Positions 11,115-24,266 of a stretch of DNA of 64,000 bases are shown here, piece after piece. Source of the stretch: Paramecium sonneborni (lineage: Eukaryota > Ciliophora > Oligohymenophorea > Peniculida > Parameciidae). The translations under genes and the position numbers were made by a program. The stretch is from the NCBI GenBank assembly GCA_905182985.1, contig CAJJDN010000115.1, forward strand, positions 298,697 through 362,696. The letters run 5' to 3'. Each line of letters begins with the position of its first letter. The first letter of the stretch is position 1. The notes beneath the pieces are model-generated. The model searched no databases and was not told the origin of the DNA. It saw only the letters and a list, made by a program, of their open reading frames with translations.

Positions 11115-14100
11115 TCATTAATGGCGACTTGGCGATTTTTATTGATCTAGACTAGCTTCTTCTCTTCTTTTATCCCATTCTACAAGAAATCCTTTGATAT
11201 TCATATTAAATTTATTTAATTCAACATCCTAGGATAGATATAAAAATAATTTACATGATGGAATTTAAAGTTGAAAGCATGTTTTTCAGCTCGTTCAATC
11301 ATAAATTTAGTGGTTTCTGATACTTAGACTCTTCCTTCAACTCCGCTACTTTCCATTTTATTAGCAATAGAAACATCTTTTCCATAGATATCATATCTCA
11401 CAATATCAGTTCCTATGATACCTCCAGTAACTTATCCAGTATGAATACCAATTCTCATATTCAATTTATCAAACTTAATTTTCTATCTTACAGACATTAT
11501 AATGTCAACCATTTAGAATCCCATTTTTACAGTATTTATTGCTTCTTGAATAGGCTAATATTTTAATTATAAGAAATAATACATTTCTTTTAGCACTATT
11601 TGTAAAACCCATGACAACATAGCAATCTCCAATTGTGTACATTTTATAAACATTGTATCTTTAACAAAGTTTATCAAATTCAGTGAAGAGATTTCTCAAC
11701 ATTGTAACTACACCTTCAGGACTTTGTGTATGTGAGTATTCAGTAAAACCCTTTATGTCAGCAAATAATAGAGTAACATCATCAAATTCATCTATGAAAT
11801 CACTTTTATCATATATTGAACTATTCTTCATTTTTAAATAAGAATGCATTGGTAACAATTAACTCACTAAATTTATTTATTTCACTTTCTTTTCTTCATT
11901 GATTTAAAGGTTATTAAACATTTAAATTTATTCACTCATTGCAAGATAATATCCTAACAATAGTATCAACATACAACAACATATATAAAATATTGCATAA
12001 TGTGTAATCAAATCTGTTGAAATATAAAAACCTAAGAATAATCCTAACATTATTATCATGTAAAGTATAACTTACAAAAATGAAAACATTTTCATCTAAC
12101 ATGACACAATCATTATGTATAAAATTTCCAATAGACAAATTATAGCTACTTCATGATTATCCGTTAAATATGCTTAATATAGTACTGTGAAGATTGCATA
12201 TATTAGTAAAATGTAATACATTGCATTTACTACTCGATTTCTATAAGCTTTTGATAGAATAGGAAATAGAACAAATGATACTATTAGGAAGATAGCCTAA
12301 TCATAATTAAATTATATACTCTCAATACAAAAATCAACATATCATTTTCGAATAATTTACGAACGATTATTGATAATAGTGTAATTACGAAGTAAGTGAT
12401 CCACAAAAATATCATACCCACTCTAGATTCATCTACATTTTACTCTTTAAGAATTTAATTGAAATTTTATTTTATTTCATTTTCTGGTATATCTAAAATA
12501 ACATTTGGTTTAATTAACTCAAGTTCCTTTTCTTCTTGTTCATTAGTTATTAAAACTGATTCTTCAGTTATATTTTATTCTGATTATTATTATGGAATAG
12601 TTAATCTAGATCTATTTTCTTCTTAAGCAGAGCCTTAAGGTAATAAAAATTGAATAGTCTAAGGGCCTCTAGGTGAGATTTCAAGTTTATTGGATTATTT
12701 CATATTGTTATCTTGATAAATGGAATGCTAAAGTTAGGTTAAGAATTAGCCTTTCTTTTTCGGTTATATTTAACGTGAGCTTCTATGTTATCTCAAATCT
12801 TTAACAACAACCTTTGTACAATTCTACCATAATTGAAATGCTTTTGGTATTTAATATCCTGGGGGTTTAGTTTTAAAAACCTGATAGGTATCTATAATTC
12901 CTAAACCCTTAGCTTCCTTCTATTTCTTTTGATAATATTTGATTCCATGTCTAGCCTATTTAAAAGCTTATTCACTAAGTGTAATTGCTCCAGTATCTCC
13001 TGTAGAACCAACACGACTAGTTTGATTAACAGGATCTCCAATCAATGAAAATTAAGGTTTATGATGACCAATAACACCTGCAATTACACGTCCAACATGA
13101 ATTCCAATTTTCATTTCTATTTAATTACCTTTTCCATATTTTCTTCCTTATACTTATTACATCATATCAAAAGCCATATTAACTAATCTCATAGTTTTTT
13201 CTATCCTTGTAACATGAGCAGTCATATTTTATTCACATGCTTTAATTCCTGTTGCTGCCATATAAGTATATCCAACAGTTTCAATTTTTTATACTCCATG
13301 TTAAATACATAAATTATCATATAATCTAAATAATGAATCCAACATTAATACTACATTTTTACCTTCCTCTTTCATTATTGTATCAAAATCACATATATAA
13401 GCAAACAAAATAGAAACATCATCCTAAGCTTATTACATTGAATATATTCCTGTAGATATTTATTGTCTTACAAATCGAGGTACTAAAATACTCAATATAT
13501 CCTAAGCTGCTACATTATCTTATTCTATGGAATACTTTGCTAAATAATCATTTCTTCTATGTTTTATAGATTTATAATAACTGAATAAAAATCTTATCGT
13601 AATACTAACAACCAATAAAATTTGAGTACTAGCTGCATATATAGATATTCTACTCTAAGTATAGGTTCCATTTGAAGTGCTCAAATCTGTTGAAATAACA
13701 ATTATCAATATTCTTACGATCAATTAAATCAAATAGCATATGTTGTATAAAATTATTGGTATCACACTCATATTCATTGAATTAAATGTACTAAATAATA
13801 TCACTATAGTTGCAGATAATGTTATTGTTAATTCATCTGATAACCAATCTATTGCCACTTTTATAGCAAATATTATCAGTACAATTATATGTGAATATGT
13901 ATAATATTAATCTTCCATTTTCTAACTACAAGAAAATAGTATTATAATGAACATTATTCCAAACACAAGCAAATAGTATGCTCCTGTAAACACTTTTTAA
14001 TCATTCAAAAAGAAATCTGTCAAACAATATGCAATATAGTATAATAACAAGATGCATAAGAATAATCTCAAATGTTTTAATGATTAACTTAATTTATGAG

Positions 14101-17100
14101 CCAAGAACTTTTACTCTAAAACTAATTCTTTCATTTCAAGTGTTAGAGGTTTCAATTTCATTTCTGTCACTTTCGTATCCCCAGGGTTTAACATTTCTTA
14201 AATATAAGGAGAAGTAGCTGAACAATCTATGAACACCTTTTGAATAATTGATGAAACATTACTATTGTTTAATTATTAATATTTACACATGTTGATCAAC
14301 ACATTAGTATAAAATCTCTTTGTTAGATATTTATTCCCACTCTTGACCACTTTTATTTTAAAATGCAAACTATTAATATGCATTTGGAAAATAAGTCAAT
14401 TTTATAAAATCATGTAAAAAGTAATTGATAAAGAAACAACCAAATAGACTAAATATTATAGCAACTATGCTATTGAATCTTGTAAATATTTAATATGTTA
14501 ACTCCTAATAATCATAATTACTAAAATCTTCTCTATAATTAATAAAAACAAATCCAACCAATAAACCAAATGTAAATAGAAAAGCTATTATCACAAAACT
14601 TACATTGTTTTAGATTAGTCTAAATAAAACTTTGAAACTGGATACTGTAATAAGTAAATATATAATTGATGTTGCTATCATTTAAATATCAGATTAATAT
14701 CCATCATTTGTCCATGCATAATTGATCATATAAGTACAAGAATAGAATGTATAGGCAGCACAAATAAATGATTCAAGGAAACCTTCAATAAGATAAAAAA
14801 ACCAGAATCTACGTGTTCTAATTTATCCATCAATATAGAAAGCTGGAAATCTTGCATTAACAAGAGGTTCAGTTTATTTATCGGCTAATCCAATTACTAA
14901 AGCATTTGGAGTAGTATACATAAAAATGTATAAAAATACAGTCATTGAATCATGTAAAGAGGTGGCTGTAAATTGACAGAACCAATTAAAAAAGAATAAT
15001 GTCATACCTAAAAAGCCAGCACAATAAAATAAATATATTATCATTGATGACACTCTTTCACTATGTAATTTACATTTTTATAAGAGTAATACTTTAATCT
15101 CTGATAATGTATTAACACTGATATCTCCAGCATTAACTTAAGGATAAATGTGATTTCTTTTACTATTTATTATTTCTATACTGATATTGGCTGCTTACAT
15201 CATCAATGCATCATTGTATCCATCTCCTACTCCAAGCACAGTTGGATTATTTGGAAAGTAATTACGAATTATCATACATGCTAATTCCTTTTATTAAGGA
15301 TTCATATTAAATCCTATTACATTCTTGCATACACAAGATAAGAATCTAAAATGACTCATTAAATCTGCAGATTCACTTATTAATGATAAAGAATGACCAT
15401 TTACAACCAAAACAAATTACAATACTTATTAAAAAGAAGCACCTTCAAAAAGTGTCACACTTGATTTTATCATACTTCTATTTAATACATTTTAATTAAT
15501 ATGTTTTTCTTATTATTTCTCTTGTATCTTTTATAATTCACTCTAAATCTACCCAATCGCTGTATTTATTTACAACCATATCTATTCCTTCTCTGTTGCT
15601 ACTATTCTTAAATATTTTGATGATTCTGTCATTTCTAGTGATTATGCACAACTTATTGTTTATACTTCTTAATCTCCACTTAATAACCAAATATTTATAT
15701 TACAATCTTTAACTGTTTTTATAAAATCCAAAGCATCGTTTTTTAATTCTTCTTTGAATCCTATCATCCCTAAAATATTTAATTCCTTTTCATATTCCAA
15801 TGCTAATTACTCAAGTAATATATCTTAATTTGTCAAAGAACTGTGCAATAAATTAAATTACTATTTATAATTTTCAGTCTCTTTCTCACTTAATACTCTT
15901 GTTGCATATATTATCATTCTTATTCCTCTTTATTTATAACTCTATATATATGAATCTAATTCTTCTCTTTCTTTATGGTTTAATTGTAATTTACTTTTTA
16001 TTGCTTCATAATCACCTTTACAAATTAATAATGAATTATTTTTTGATCCCTCTCCACAAAGTTGATTTATTTCTTCATATTTTTATTTCAATTCTAAATC
16101 AATTGTCATTGGTGCCTAAATTACAACTGAATTTAAATTTCTTGTATATGTAAATAAATTCAATCCTAAAACCTAATACCATATAGAATTTCCTCTCACT
16201 TTACATAAATACATATCAGGACTATCAAATTTATTAAAATTTTCTAATGAATAACCACAAGAACGAGCAAATGTTAATGCAATCTCTTCATTCTTTGAAA
16301 AAGATTCATAAGTAATTGAATCTGCTCCAAATACCAATCGAGCTTCATGGCATAACATCAAACATTTCAAAAATGCATCATAATACAATGTATTTATATC
16401 TTCAGTTTACAAATATTCTATTTATGGAGAACTATTTCTTAATTAATTGATTAATTAAATAAATTCATCATTATTATTCCCAGGTCCATTTCTTGCTTTT
16501 GGTTATGGTAAAAATATTCTTGTTTATAAATAATCAGGTAAAGGTTATTGAACTGAATTTTCCAAATTGTGTAACAAAGTCATTCTCTTATTCTAAGGTA
16601 CTGCAGTTATTTAACTAAATACTGGATTATTATTAGAAGTTCTAACACTTTTCAAAAGCAACTTACCACTTGGTTATACATCTGTATGACTACTTTTTTT
16701 ATCATATTCAAATGGAATCAAATATTCATTATTATCATTGATACTTGCAAATTTAATTGGATCATCATTATCCACATGTTTAACTGATTTTAAATTCAAA
16801 GTGGCTTGTAATTAATCATAATTCAATGTAAAAGATAAAGATCCAAATAAAAGATTATCCAATTTGTAATAAGACGTAGTCAAAGTACCTGTTTTATCGA
16901 TAAGCATATAATCAACATGCCCTAAATCACTAAGATTATTTGATGTATTTATTTTTACATATTTAATAATATTATCTTCAATTTAATTGATCTCATATTT
17001 AAATAAAGAAATAAAATTTACAAAATCTAATAATAAATATATAGTAGATGGAATTAATTATGCATATAATATTGCTAATTAGAATACCTTCATACCATTT

Positions 17101-18162
17101 GTAGTATAATTATCAATAAGTAAAGCAAAATAACCTTCATCTGATCTGGCTAAGAGTACAATGATTGAGATCAATGTAAAGAAGAGTGATAAGCATGCCA
17201 TAAGAAATGAATAAAAATTACATTGTTTTTCATCAAAACTAGGTTTATCAGCATTATAATGACTACTTTGCATAGTTTTAGTATTTTCACCAACATACAC
17301 AACTAAACCAAATAACCAAGATGTTTATTTAATTTTAGTACCTTTTGGGATGAAATTATCAATAGTTAACTCTTCATTTTTGGGATCCTTTTTTAATTTC
17401 AATTTTCCATGAAAATTTTCTGTATTTCCATTTGGAGCTTCATATTCCAATTTTCCAGTTAACATTTTTCTATATTCTGGAAATTAATTCTTAAGTCTAG
17501 TTCTTAAGACAATCAATTAGGTCAAATATGATGATTTTTTTTTGGTTAGAGTAGACTTACCATCATAATATTGAGTATCAACCATACAAATAGCTTCTCT
17601 ATCTCTAACTTATCCTGTATCTAATAAAATAATATCTGCAGGCACAATATCTCCTTTAATGAGATAGAGAACATCTCCTATTTAAATATCACTCCATTTT
17701 ATGGTTTCTAAGGAACCGTCCTTAGCTCCTCTAGATGTTGTTTGCATATTTATCTTATGATCATGATTCTATCTACGGATATCTAGTATAAATTCCATTA
17801 AAACATAAAATAGAACACTCAATCCTACTGGGAATATAGTGATCCATCTATAAAATGGTGATAATGATGTATTAATCAACATAATTAAGGATATAACTAA
17901 AAGATAGATATTTCCAAATCTTTATAAAGCTCTAAATAGAGTTTTAGGTAAAAAGTTATATAACTACTAATACCAGGGTAAAGATTACTTTATATTTTCT
18001 TGTGTTGAATATGTTTTTATTTTATGGTACACTAAGTAATTGTACACTTCCTTTATGCAATTCCATCGTTATCATTTATGAATCATTTCCATAACAGAGG
18101 TTCAAACATTTTCGGAATCGCTTCATCCATTACTCTACGATTTGATGGTGGTTATAATTCAT
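11115..18162 (-). CDS. Guanylyl cyclase fused to a P4-type ATPase
   Basis: Roughly 2,300 residues. The N-terminal half is a P4-ATPase (lipid flippase) module: KLYNFLPKTLFRALQRFGN at the start of the membrane domain, several TM pairs and an intact phosphorylation motif IDKTGTLT, whose DKTGT is encoded at 16884..16898. Further TM segments follow, then two class III cyclase domains. The first (~12,880-13,440) has LFAYICDFD where a metal-binding Asp (FADI) is expected, but keeps GIHVGRVIAGVIG and LIGDPVN. The second (~11,140-11,850) has LLFADIKGFTEYS with the metal-site Asp and MRIGIHTGQVTGGIIG. Metal ligands only in the second domain fits the inverted C1/C2 order described for ciliate and Plasmodium guanylyl cyclases, which make cGMP. 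Two introns were checked: 26 nt at 11229..11254 and a 25-nt one near the start, which joins NTRKYK to LYNFLPK. Several more short introns are likely. Start ATG 18160-18162, stop TGA 11115-11117. Confidence 0.9.
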
Positions 18163-18304
18163 GTTAATTAAATGAAATAATCAAAAGCAACATTAGTAAA
18201 TAGATGGTACTTTCATTTAGGTTAGGATTTTAATAAAAATAGAGAAGAAAAAATGGACTATAACAAATTAATAGACTTTCGAGACTCGAAATCCTGAAAA
18301 GACA

Positions 18305-19011
18305 ATGACGGATTTAGTTTAATAATTTTAGCAATTTGAGTTTGATTTAATCCAAAAAGCCTCTTTTGGTCCATAAAATTTGAATAAAGATGATACTTAA
18401 TATGGTTCAATAACATCAACTTCAAAACTCAAATAGTTCAATTTCCCAATAGTTAGATATCTATATTGAATAAATCATTTTCAATAAATCCAATACTATT
18501 TATAATATGTAATCATAACACATAAGATAATCAATTGCTTATATTTAAATTGGAACTGTTGAAAGAATAGGTCTAATTTTTAATGGATAATTTGTTCATT
18601 GTCGGAAACATATTATTTGTATAATAAAATGAAAGCAAAGAGATTTTTAAAGGTTCATGTTGCTTGTTTAAAAGTACTTTATAATTTCTAAATTTCTTTA
18701 GTGATTGTATGCGAATTTTTTTTGTTGCTAAGAGATAAAATTGTTTTATTACTGAATTACCTAAAGTAAGAGATTATCATCATATTTGGTAATTAATTGG
18801 TTATTAAATGGCTGAAACATGTCAAAATTTATTGTAATTTTGTTTATTGAAAAAAGAGTCTTAGGAGGATGATTAATAAATATAAATATCTTTTATTCCA
18901 TTATTGATTTAAATTTAAGAACTTTAGTCTATAATTATATTCAAATTCCAAAAAATTATGTAGTAAAATCTCAAGTCTAAGATGTAGGATTAATACGTGC
19001 ATTTTTTATGA
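18305..19011 (+). CDS. Uncharacterised protein
   Basis: Predicted 224 residues with one 32-nt intron, giving exactly 225 codons. The N-terminus is Gln-rich (MTDLVQQFQQFEFDLIQ); the long second exon is open for about 190 codons and reads as a mostly hydrophobic/helical protein with two Cys-bearing stretches (FKGSCCLFKS, FFSDCMRIFF). No family recognised. The gene is divergent from the cyclase, whose start is 142 bp away. The start could lie further upstream, since the same frame stays open back to about 18240 without another ATG. Confidence 0.4.
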
Positions 19012-19086
19012 GAATGATATAATAATTTATCTATTCTTAATTCAGTTATATTAATAAATAAATATAAATACATATATATAATATTA

Positions 19087-20360
19087 TCATTTAGTTTCAG
19101 ATTGTTTTAATGTAGTTTTCTCTAAATTACTATCCTTTTATTAACCCTATTTAAAAACTGTATCCTCTAATTTTGTTGTCTTCTTAATTGGTACTTACTT
19201 TTAACCTGATTCATAATATATTGATTATTGCATTGGTATTGCTTACATTTATTTTGTCTAATATAAAGTTTATGGTTGATTATATGTCTAATATAATAAT
19301 TATGGTTATCTAGGAGAACTTAATATCTTAGATTAAGGAGAACTCAGTATTTATTGTTAAGGTACATAACTTTATGAGTAAAGAAGTTTTATTGGTGAAA
19401 TTTAACGCTTTTCTTAATAAAATGGAATCAAGTTACAAATATTTTCTCTAAATTAATCTATGACTTATTTTAAATCATTCCAACTGGGTCTTAAATTTTC
19501 ATCAATTTATAATAATTCTCTAACAAAATTTGTTAATAATTATGAATATCCTGATCTTTTTACTCTTTATAATTTTTAATCAATCAAATTTTCAAATATG
19601 CATCCATTTTAAAAATCCATGCAATCATAAGATTCTTCCAATAATAATACCTCCAACAAAGTCATTCCTAATGAAAATACATCGCTTTTGTATTCATTAT
19701 GTTAAGCTTTAAAATTCATATTTCTATAATTATTTAATAAAATTGGTGAAAGGTAAGCTCGATCCTTACTTAATAACATCTTTTGAAATCCATGTTAACC
19801 ACCAGGAAAATAATTATATTCTGCTAACTTTACACTTCCATTCTCATCCAAATAGATATTCTATGGTTGAATATCTCCATGAACTTACTTTTATTCCTCT
19901 AAAAATGCTAAAGGATCTACAATTTATTAGATCAACAACCAAATATGAGATTCTGGGAATCTTTTAAGTGGTTGTCTTCTCTTCTTTAATTCACTTTCTA
20001 AAGTATCTGCAAAATACTCTGAAACAACCATTACTAAACTTGAATCTGAACATATAGATTATTCATTGCAAGTACGAACAGCTAATAATTACACTAAATT
20101 AGGATGAACAAAAATTTTCCTCTTTCTCAAATGGTTTTTTATCTATGTTAATTCAGTATCACTTTTTGTTTATAACTTCTTTATACAAATCATAGAATTA
20201 TTCTAATTATAACAACTGAATTTACTTAATTATGATTATATAACTTCACCAACCCAAATTAGTTGTGTTCTGATTCTCTTTCCTTTGAATATTACAATAA
20301 AAACATTTAGTATTATTATTATGTTTTCATTTCATTAGTATCACTTTGTTCAGCTCCCAT
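19087..20360 (-). CDS. Divergent protein kinase-fold protein, N-myristoylation-like start
   Basis: Predicted 416 residues with one 23-nt intron. It begins MGAEQSD, resembling an N-myristoylation signal. The kinase fold is recognisable: beta-3 Lys in MICIKKL, catalytic loop HGDIQPQNI (Asp and Asn kept, HRD changed to HGD, the usual Lys replaced by Gln), then VKLAEYN where DFG should stand, AYLSP for the APE region, SDVFSLGMTLLEV and a final NLRPSW. Loss of the DFG Asp (Glu in its place) suggests weak or no catalysis. A Gln-rich tail of ~100 residues follows the fold (QSYVPQQQILSSPQSK). The gene at 42023..44056 has the same HGDI-P loop and overall plan, so the two probably belong to one family. 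Substrate and pathway are unknown. Confidence 0.7.
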
Positions 20361-20785
20361 TAACGAATAAATTAAATTATATGTTTAAATAAATGTTTTA
20401 TTTTTATATATTTAATTTAGAATATATATTCAGAATAAATAATTTTACAACATACATATTCTTCAAAAACATTGCTTAATATATCAATTTAAATCAATTT
20501 CAAAACTTTAAATGAAATTATATTTTTTAATTCATTTTTATATCAATTTTTTCAATATTAAAAAGAATGAATCATAATATGTGAAAGGCCACAAAATTAA
20601 TTCTAAATTTTTAATTATATTTATTTATATTAGTAAATTTAATGAGTCTTTTAATTTATTTAAAAGATAATTATATATATCATAATATATAATGAATAGA
20701 TTAAATTAGATTTTTGTGATGAAATAAGGAATAACAAAATAAATTTTAAAAATTAATACTTATTTGTTGCATAAAAATAACCTAT
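20361..20785. other. Intergenic, AT-rich
   Basis: About 425 bp between the start of the kinase-fold gene and the end of the Myb gene, both on the minus strand. Nearly pure A/T with poly-A and poly-T runs; no ORF or repeat seen. It should contain the promoter of the gene to its left. Confidence 0.5.
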
Positions 20786-21913
20786 TCAATAAACTCTGGC
20801 TTTTTCATCGAAATCCTATTCAAATTAATTATCATAAATTAAATCTTAACCACTAAAATCTTCATCTTCATAATAAGAAAATGTAAATGTACTTGAACCT
20901 ATAGAAGACTATAATTTGAATGAGTATTTACTGAATAATTTTCTGAATGCACTAATTTTTATTCACTATTAGAAGTATCAGAATATTCAACATCCATATT
21001 TTGATTTCCTTCTTACATCTATTAATTTCCATTCTATTGACTATGACCAGAATTATAAACAATTTAATATTTATTTTATCGACCCAATAAATGTTTTTAA
21101 ATATGTGAATAAAATCTATTTTTCACCATATTTTCCTACATAATAAAATAAATTTTACAGATCTTCCCTTTAAATGAGAAGCAACAACACTCCATTTTGC
21201 ACCATATTAATTATAATATTTGACTATCTCTTAATCTTCTTATTCTGTCCAAGGTACAAAATTAAGAGCAGGATCTAATTTATTGAGATATCTTTCTCTA
21301 ATTTATTTTCCTGTCCTTCCTTAAAAATGTCTAGCCAATTTAGTCCAATTTTTTCCTTCTTAAGCTACGAGTTATACTAACTTTGTATCCTCTTCTTAAG
21401 TCCACTTCTATTTATTCTAAAAATTATCATCTCAACAATAACTTAAATAGGATTTATCCTTCTCCATCTCTAAGAACATTATGAAATATTTCGTTCAGGC
21501 ATAAACTGAATTATTTTACTCCAATTTCCTTAGTACTCTTAATACAATTTTCTAAGTCTTTAATCCTCTTCTGGTTACCAAATCTTTACAACTCTTTTGT
21601 CTCCTTCCTACTTCTCTTTTGTTTTACCTATCTTCTTTTTCAATCCTTTCTCTATCTTCTCTTAAGATTTAGAACTATTAACTATTAAATTTATTTCATC
21701 TACCGCTTTCCTTAATTATAATGATTTCCTTTATTCATATCATCTATTTAATATTCAAACTAATTCTCTTATATGTTGTCTTCTTCAAAACTATTCTTTT
21801 TTTATTATTTTTCTTCATTTAATTAAAGATAGTTATCTGTAGGTGATCCAATTGATGAGGCTGGCTTAGATTCTTAAAAATTTCAATAATTTCCTACTTA
21901 TTAGTTAATTCAT
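20786..21913 (-). CDS. Three-repeat Myb (3R-Myb) DNA-binding protein
   Basis: Predicted 326 residues after six introns (25, 22, 28, 26, 23, 23 nt); exons total exactly 327 codons. Three consecutive Myb/SANT repeats are clear. R1 is IWQPEEDQRLRKLY...NWSKI...QRWRRI; R2 is KWTQEEDTKLVQLV...NWTKLA...RERYLNKL; R3 is PWTEQEDQEIVKYY...KWSVVA...KNRFYSHI. The regularly spaced Trp residues are all present. The N-terminus is acidic and Gln/Asn-rich; the C-terminus is Ser/Asp-rich and ends FDEKARVY. Three-repeat Mybs in other eukaryotes control cell-cycle genes, so a transcription factor role is likely; CDC5-type splicing factors usually have fewer repeats. An upstream ATG at 22006-22008 opens a short charged frame that I could not join cleanly, so the start may move. 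Confidence 0.85.
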
Positions 21914-22243
21914 TGCTGTTTTACCAATGTCTAACTCAATTCTTCTTTGTTCTAAAAATTAATCCTCTTAACTTTTATTGCTATTTTGTGATCTTGTGTC
22001 CTTTTCATCTTTCTATCGTTTTGAGCAGCAAAAATTAAATACAAGGTCCAGAAACATCTTATTGATTCTTTACTTGTTATTTAATAATTTATTAATTATG
22101 TGATTCTTGCTAATTAAATATATTTGTTCTCTTAAATAATTTGTATTGATTATTTTATTTCTCTTTTATTAACATTTATTATATTTTGTATTCAACTAAT
22201 TTCTTTTAATTTAAGCAATATTTTTTTAATTATTCAATATAGC
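21914..22243. promoter_or_regulatory. Divergent promoter region
   Basis: About 330 bp between the Myb gene (minus) and the RBR ligase gene (plus). The left part may include an extra 5' exon of the Myb gene. The rest is AT-rich and without visible elements. Confidence 0.4.
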
Positions 22244-23060
22244 ATGAACAATCAAAATAATATTATTGATGATTAAGTTCTGAATCAAATAAATATTCGT
22301 GAGAAAACAAACTTACCTATTAAAAGATTTTATTCTGTTAAAATTAATTGTCAAATTTGTCTTGATTAATTAACATCAAATGAACAAATATTCAGAACAA
22401 ATTGTGGAGACACCTTTCATAAAAATTGTATCAATTAATATATTGAATCAAATTTAAAAGAAAGATATCAAGAACTTCGTTGTCCATCTTTACGTTGCTG
22501 TAACAATTTTATGATCTTATTTAAAAAATAGAAGAAAAATTATCAGCATCACTCTTACCTAAATTAGGATACAATTATCAATAAATTAATATTTATTTTA
22601 GTGCATAATTGGATGCCTTAGTAATTGGAAATTAAGAAAAATTCTCTTGTTGTCCAACACTAGGATGCCAAAATATTTTTATTGTTAATTAAAAGGAGAA
22701 ACCTTTATTTTGGTGTGAATTTTGTGATAAAAAATATTGTCTAAGATACAAATCAGATGCACATACATAATTCACTTGTGAAGAATTTTAGAAATCCAAA
22801 AATAAAGAAGTATAAATGAATTTAACAATAGAATAATGAAAGAGAATTCAAGAAGTATATTGAAAATCTTAATTGTAAATAATGTTCAAATTGCGGAGCC
22901 TGGATATTAAAGGAAAAAGTATCAGTGTATATTATATTAGGGGTGCAATCATATGAAATGTAAATGTGGATATGAATTTTGTTATAAATGTGGTAGAAAG
23001 TATAGACATAAAGATTGCAAATGTCCTTTATTTGACAGAGATAATTTACCATAACCTTGA
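22244..23060 (+). CDS. RBR (RING-IBR-RING) E3 ubiquitin ligase
   Basis: Predicted 246 residues after three introns (32, 22, 22 nt), exactly 247 codons. RING1: CQIC, then CGDTFHKNCINQYI and LRCP. IBR: FSCCPTLGCQNIF, WCEFCDKKYC. RING2: CSNCGAWILKEKGCNHMKC followed by CGYEFCYKCG. The GCNHM Cys is the position that forms the ubiquitin thioester in HHARI/parkin-type ligases and is present. The enzyme would accept ubiquitin from an E2 on that Cys and transfer it to a target. It is very compact: nothing lies beyond the tripartite module except a 40-residue N-terminus and a short tail, so no substrate-binding domain is visible. Stop TGA 23058-23060. Confidence 0.9.
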
Positions 23061-23577
23061 AAAGTTTATAATATATTCAATTATATTGTTTTATTAAAAA
23101 TTGGTGACAAAGTTCTATTTTCTTAAAGGATAAAAATATTTATTATTTATATTTTTCAGAGTATTGAAGATGTTAAGAAATTTTGATTTTAAATATATAG
23201 ATGACGATTGTTATTTTAATTAAATAAAAATTCAATATTTTAAATTAAGTTTAAGATAAGTTGCAGGTGAGAATTGAACTAAATTGAAATTTGTCAAGAA
23301 TTTCAGAAGAGAGAATAAGCTTAACATATTTTTAAAATTAATTCACTAGCCATAGCATTACCTTTTTCTATAATTTAAATGTAAAATAATTATTAATTTT
23401 GATAATTTCAATATTATTCCTTTAAATTCGTCATTTCATTATGCTACTATTTTATGATCTCATATAACTTATATAAGTCTTTTTGAATATGTTCAGTTTA
23501 ATTTATGTGTTTAGCTATTTTTTCTAAGAATACCATAATATTAAATTATACTTGAAAATGGGTGAACTTCTAGATAA
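23061..23577. other. Intergenic, nothing recognised
   Basis: About 515 bp of AT-rich sequence with TGA in all plus frames. No coherent ORF on either strand. Confidence 0.4.
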
Positions 23578-24177
23578 ATGGCATTTGAAAGTTAGCTTAA
23601 GATTTTTTATTATAAAACTGGAGTAGATCCATTATTTGCACAAGACATGGAATAAGTTTATTATTTCTTGATAATAATTTTTCCAGAATATGCATCAATA
23701 AATACGAAGACATTATTGCATAATATTTTCCTCTTTCTCTTTCTTTAAGTAGAAAAAAAGTTAGCTGTATCATTGAAGTAATTTCTTAGAATATGCTTGG
23801 CAGATGAATATTTAACTTTATGGAGAATAGCAGCCTAAAATAATTAATTATTGTAATTCTTCATTACCTAATAAATTGGAAGACGATCATTAACTACACT
23901 CATAATTAGCTTTGATTTTATCTCTTAATCAATTGCTTTTCTTTGCTTAGTTTTATCTTTTACTTAATTGAAGATAGGAAGAGGATTTTAATCCATTTAA
24001 AGAAGTATTAAGAGTTATTAAAAATACTCTGAACATTTAAGATTTAGTTATACATATATATATATAATATGTGAGTTGAGTAGAAAGGTATGTATAAGTT
24101 AAGAGAATTTAGGATTAAATATTAGAAGAATTTAGACCAAATTTTAGTTAAGTAAACATGGATTATTACATTTTTGA
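23578..24177 (+). CDS. Possible gene, unknown (199 codons, or spliced variant)
   Basis: From ATG 23578 one frame is open for 199 codons to TGA 24175-24177, reading MAFESQLKIFYYKTGVDPLF and a hydrophobic, helical-looking body (QFLRICLADEYLTLWRIA). In the second half an alternative frame gives LPNKLEDDHQLHSQLALI and EEDFNPFKEVLRVIKNTLN, which looks more protein-like, so an intron near 23830-23990 may be missed. The NPFKEVLRVIKNT phrase faintly recalls dymeclin, but not enough to name it. It ends 89 bp from the convergent ARMC9-like gene. Confidence 0.35.
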
Positions 24178-24266
24178 AATGGTGTTTAAATTTTGTTCCT
24201 TAACTAAAATTTCTAGGATTAAGAATAATTTTTAAAATTAATGAATTGATTATATAATTTTCAAAA

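Noticed and set aside
24051..24075. Short TA dinucleotide runs (also near 47765) as possible telomere or origin elements
   Set aside because: Only simple AT microsatellites; no G-rich telomeric repeat (C4A2/C3A3 type) is present anywhere in the window.
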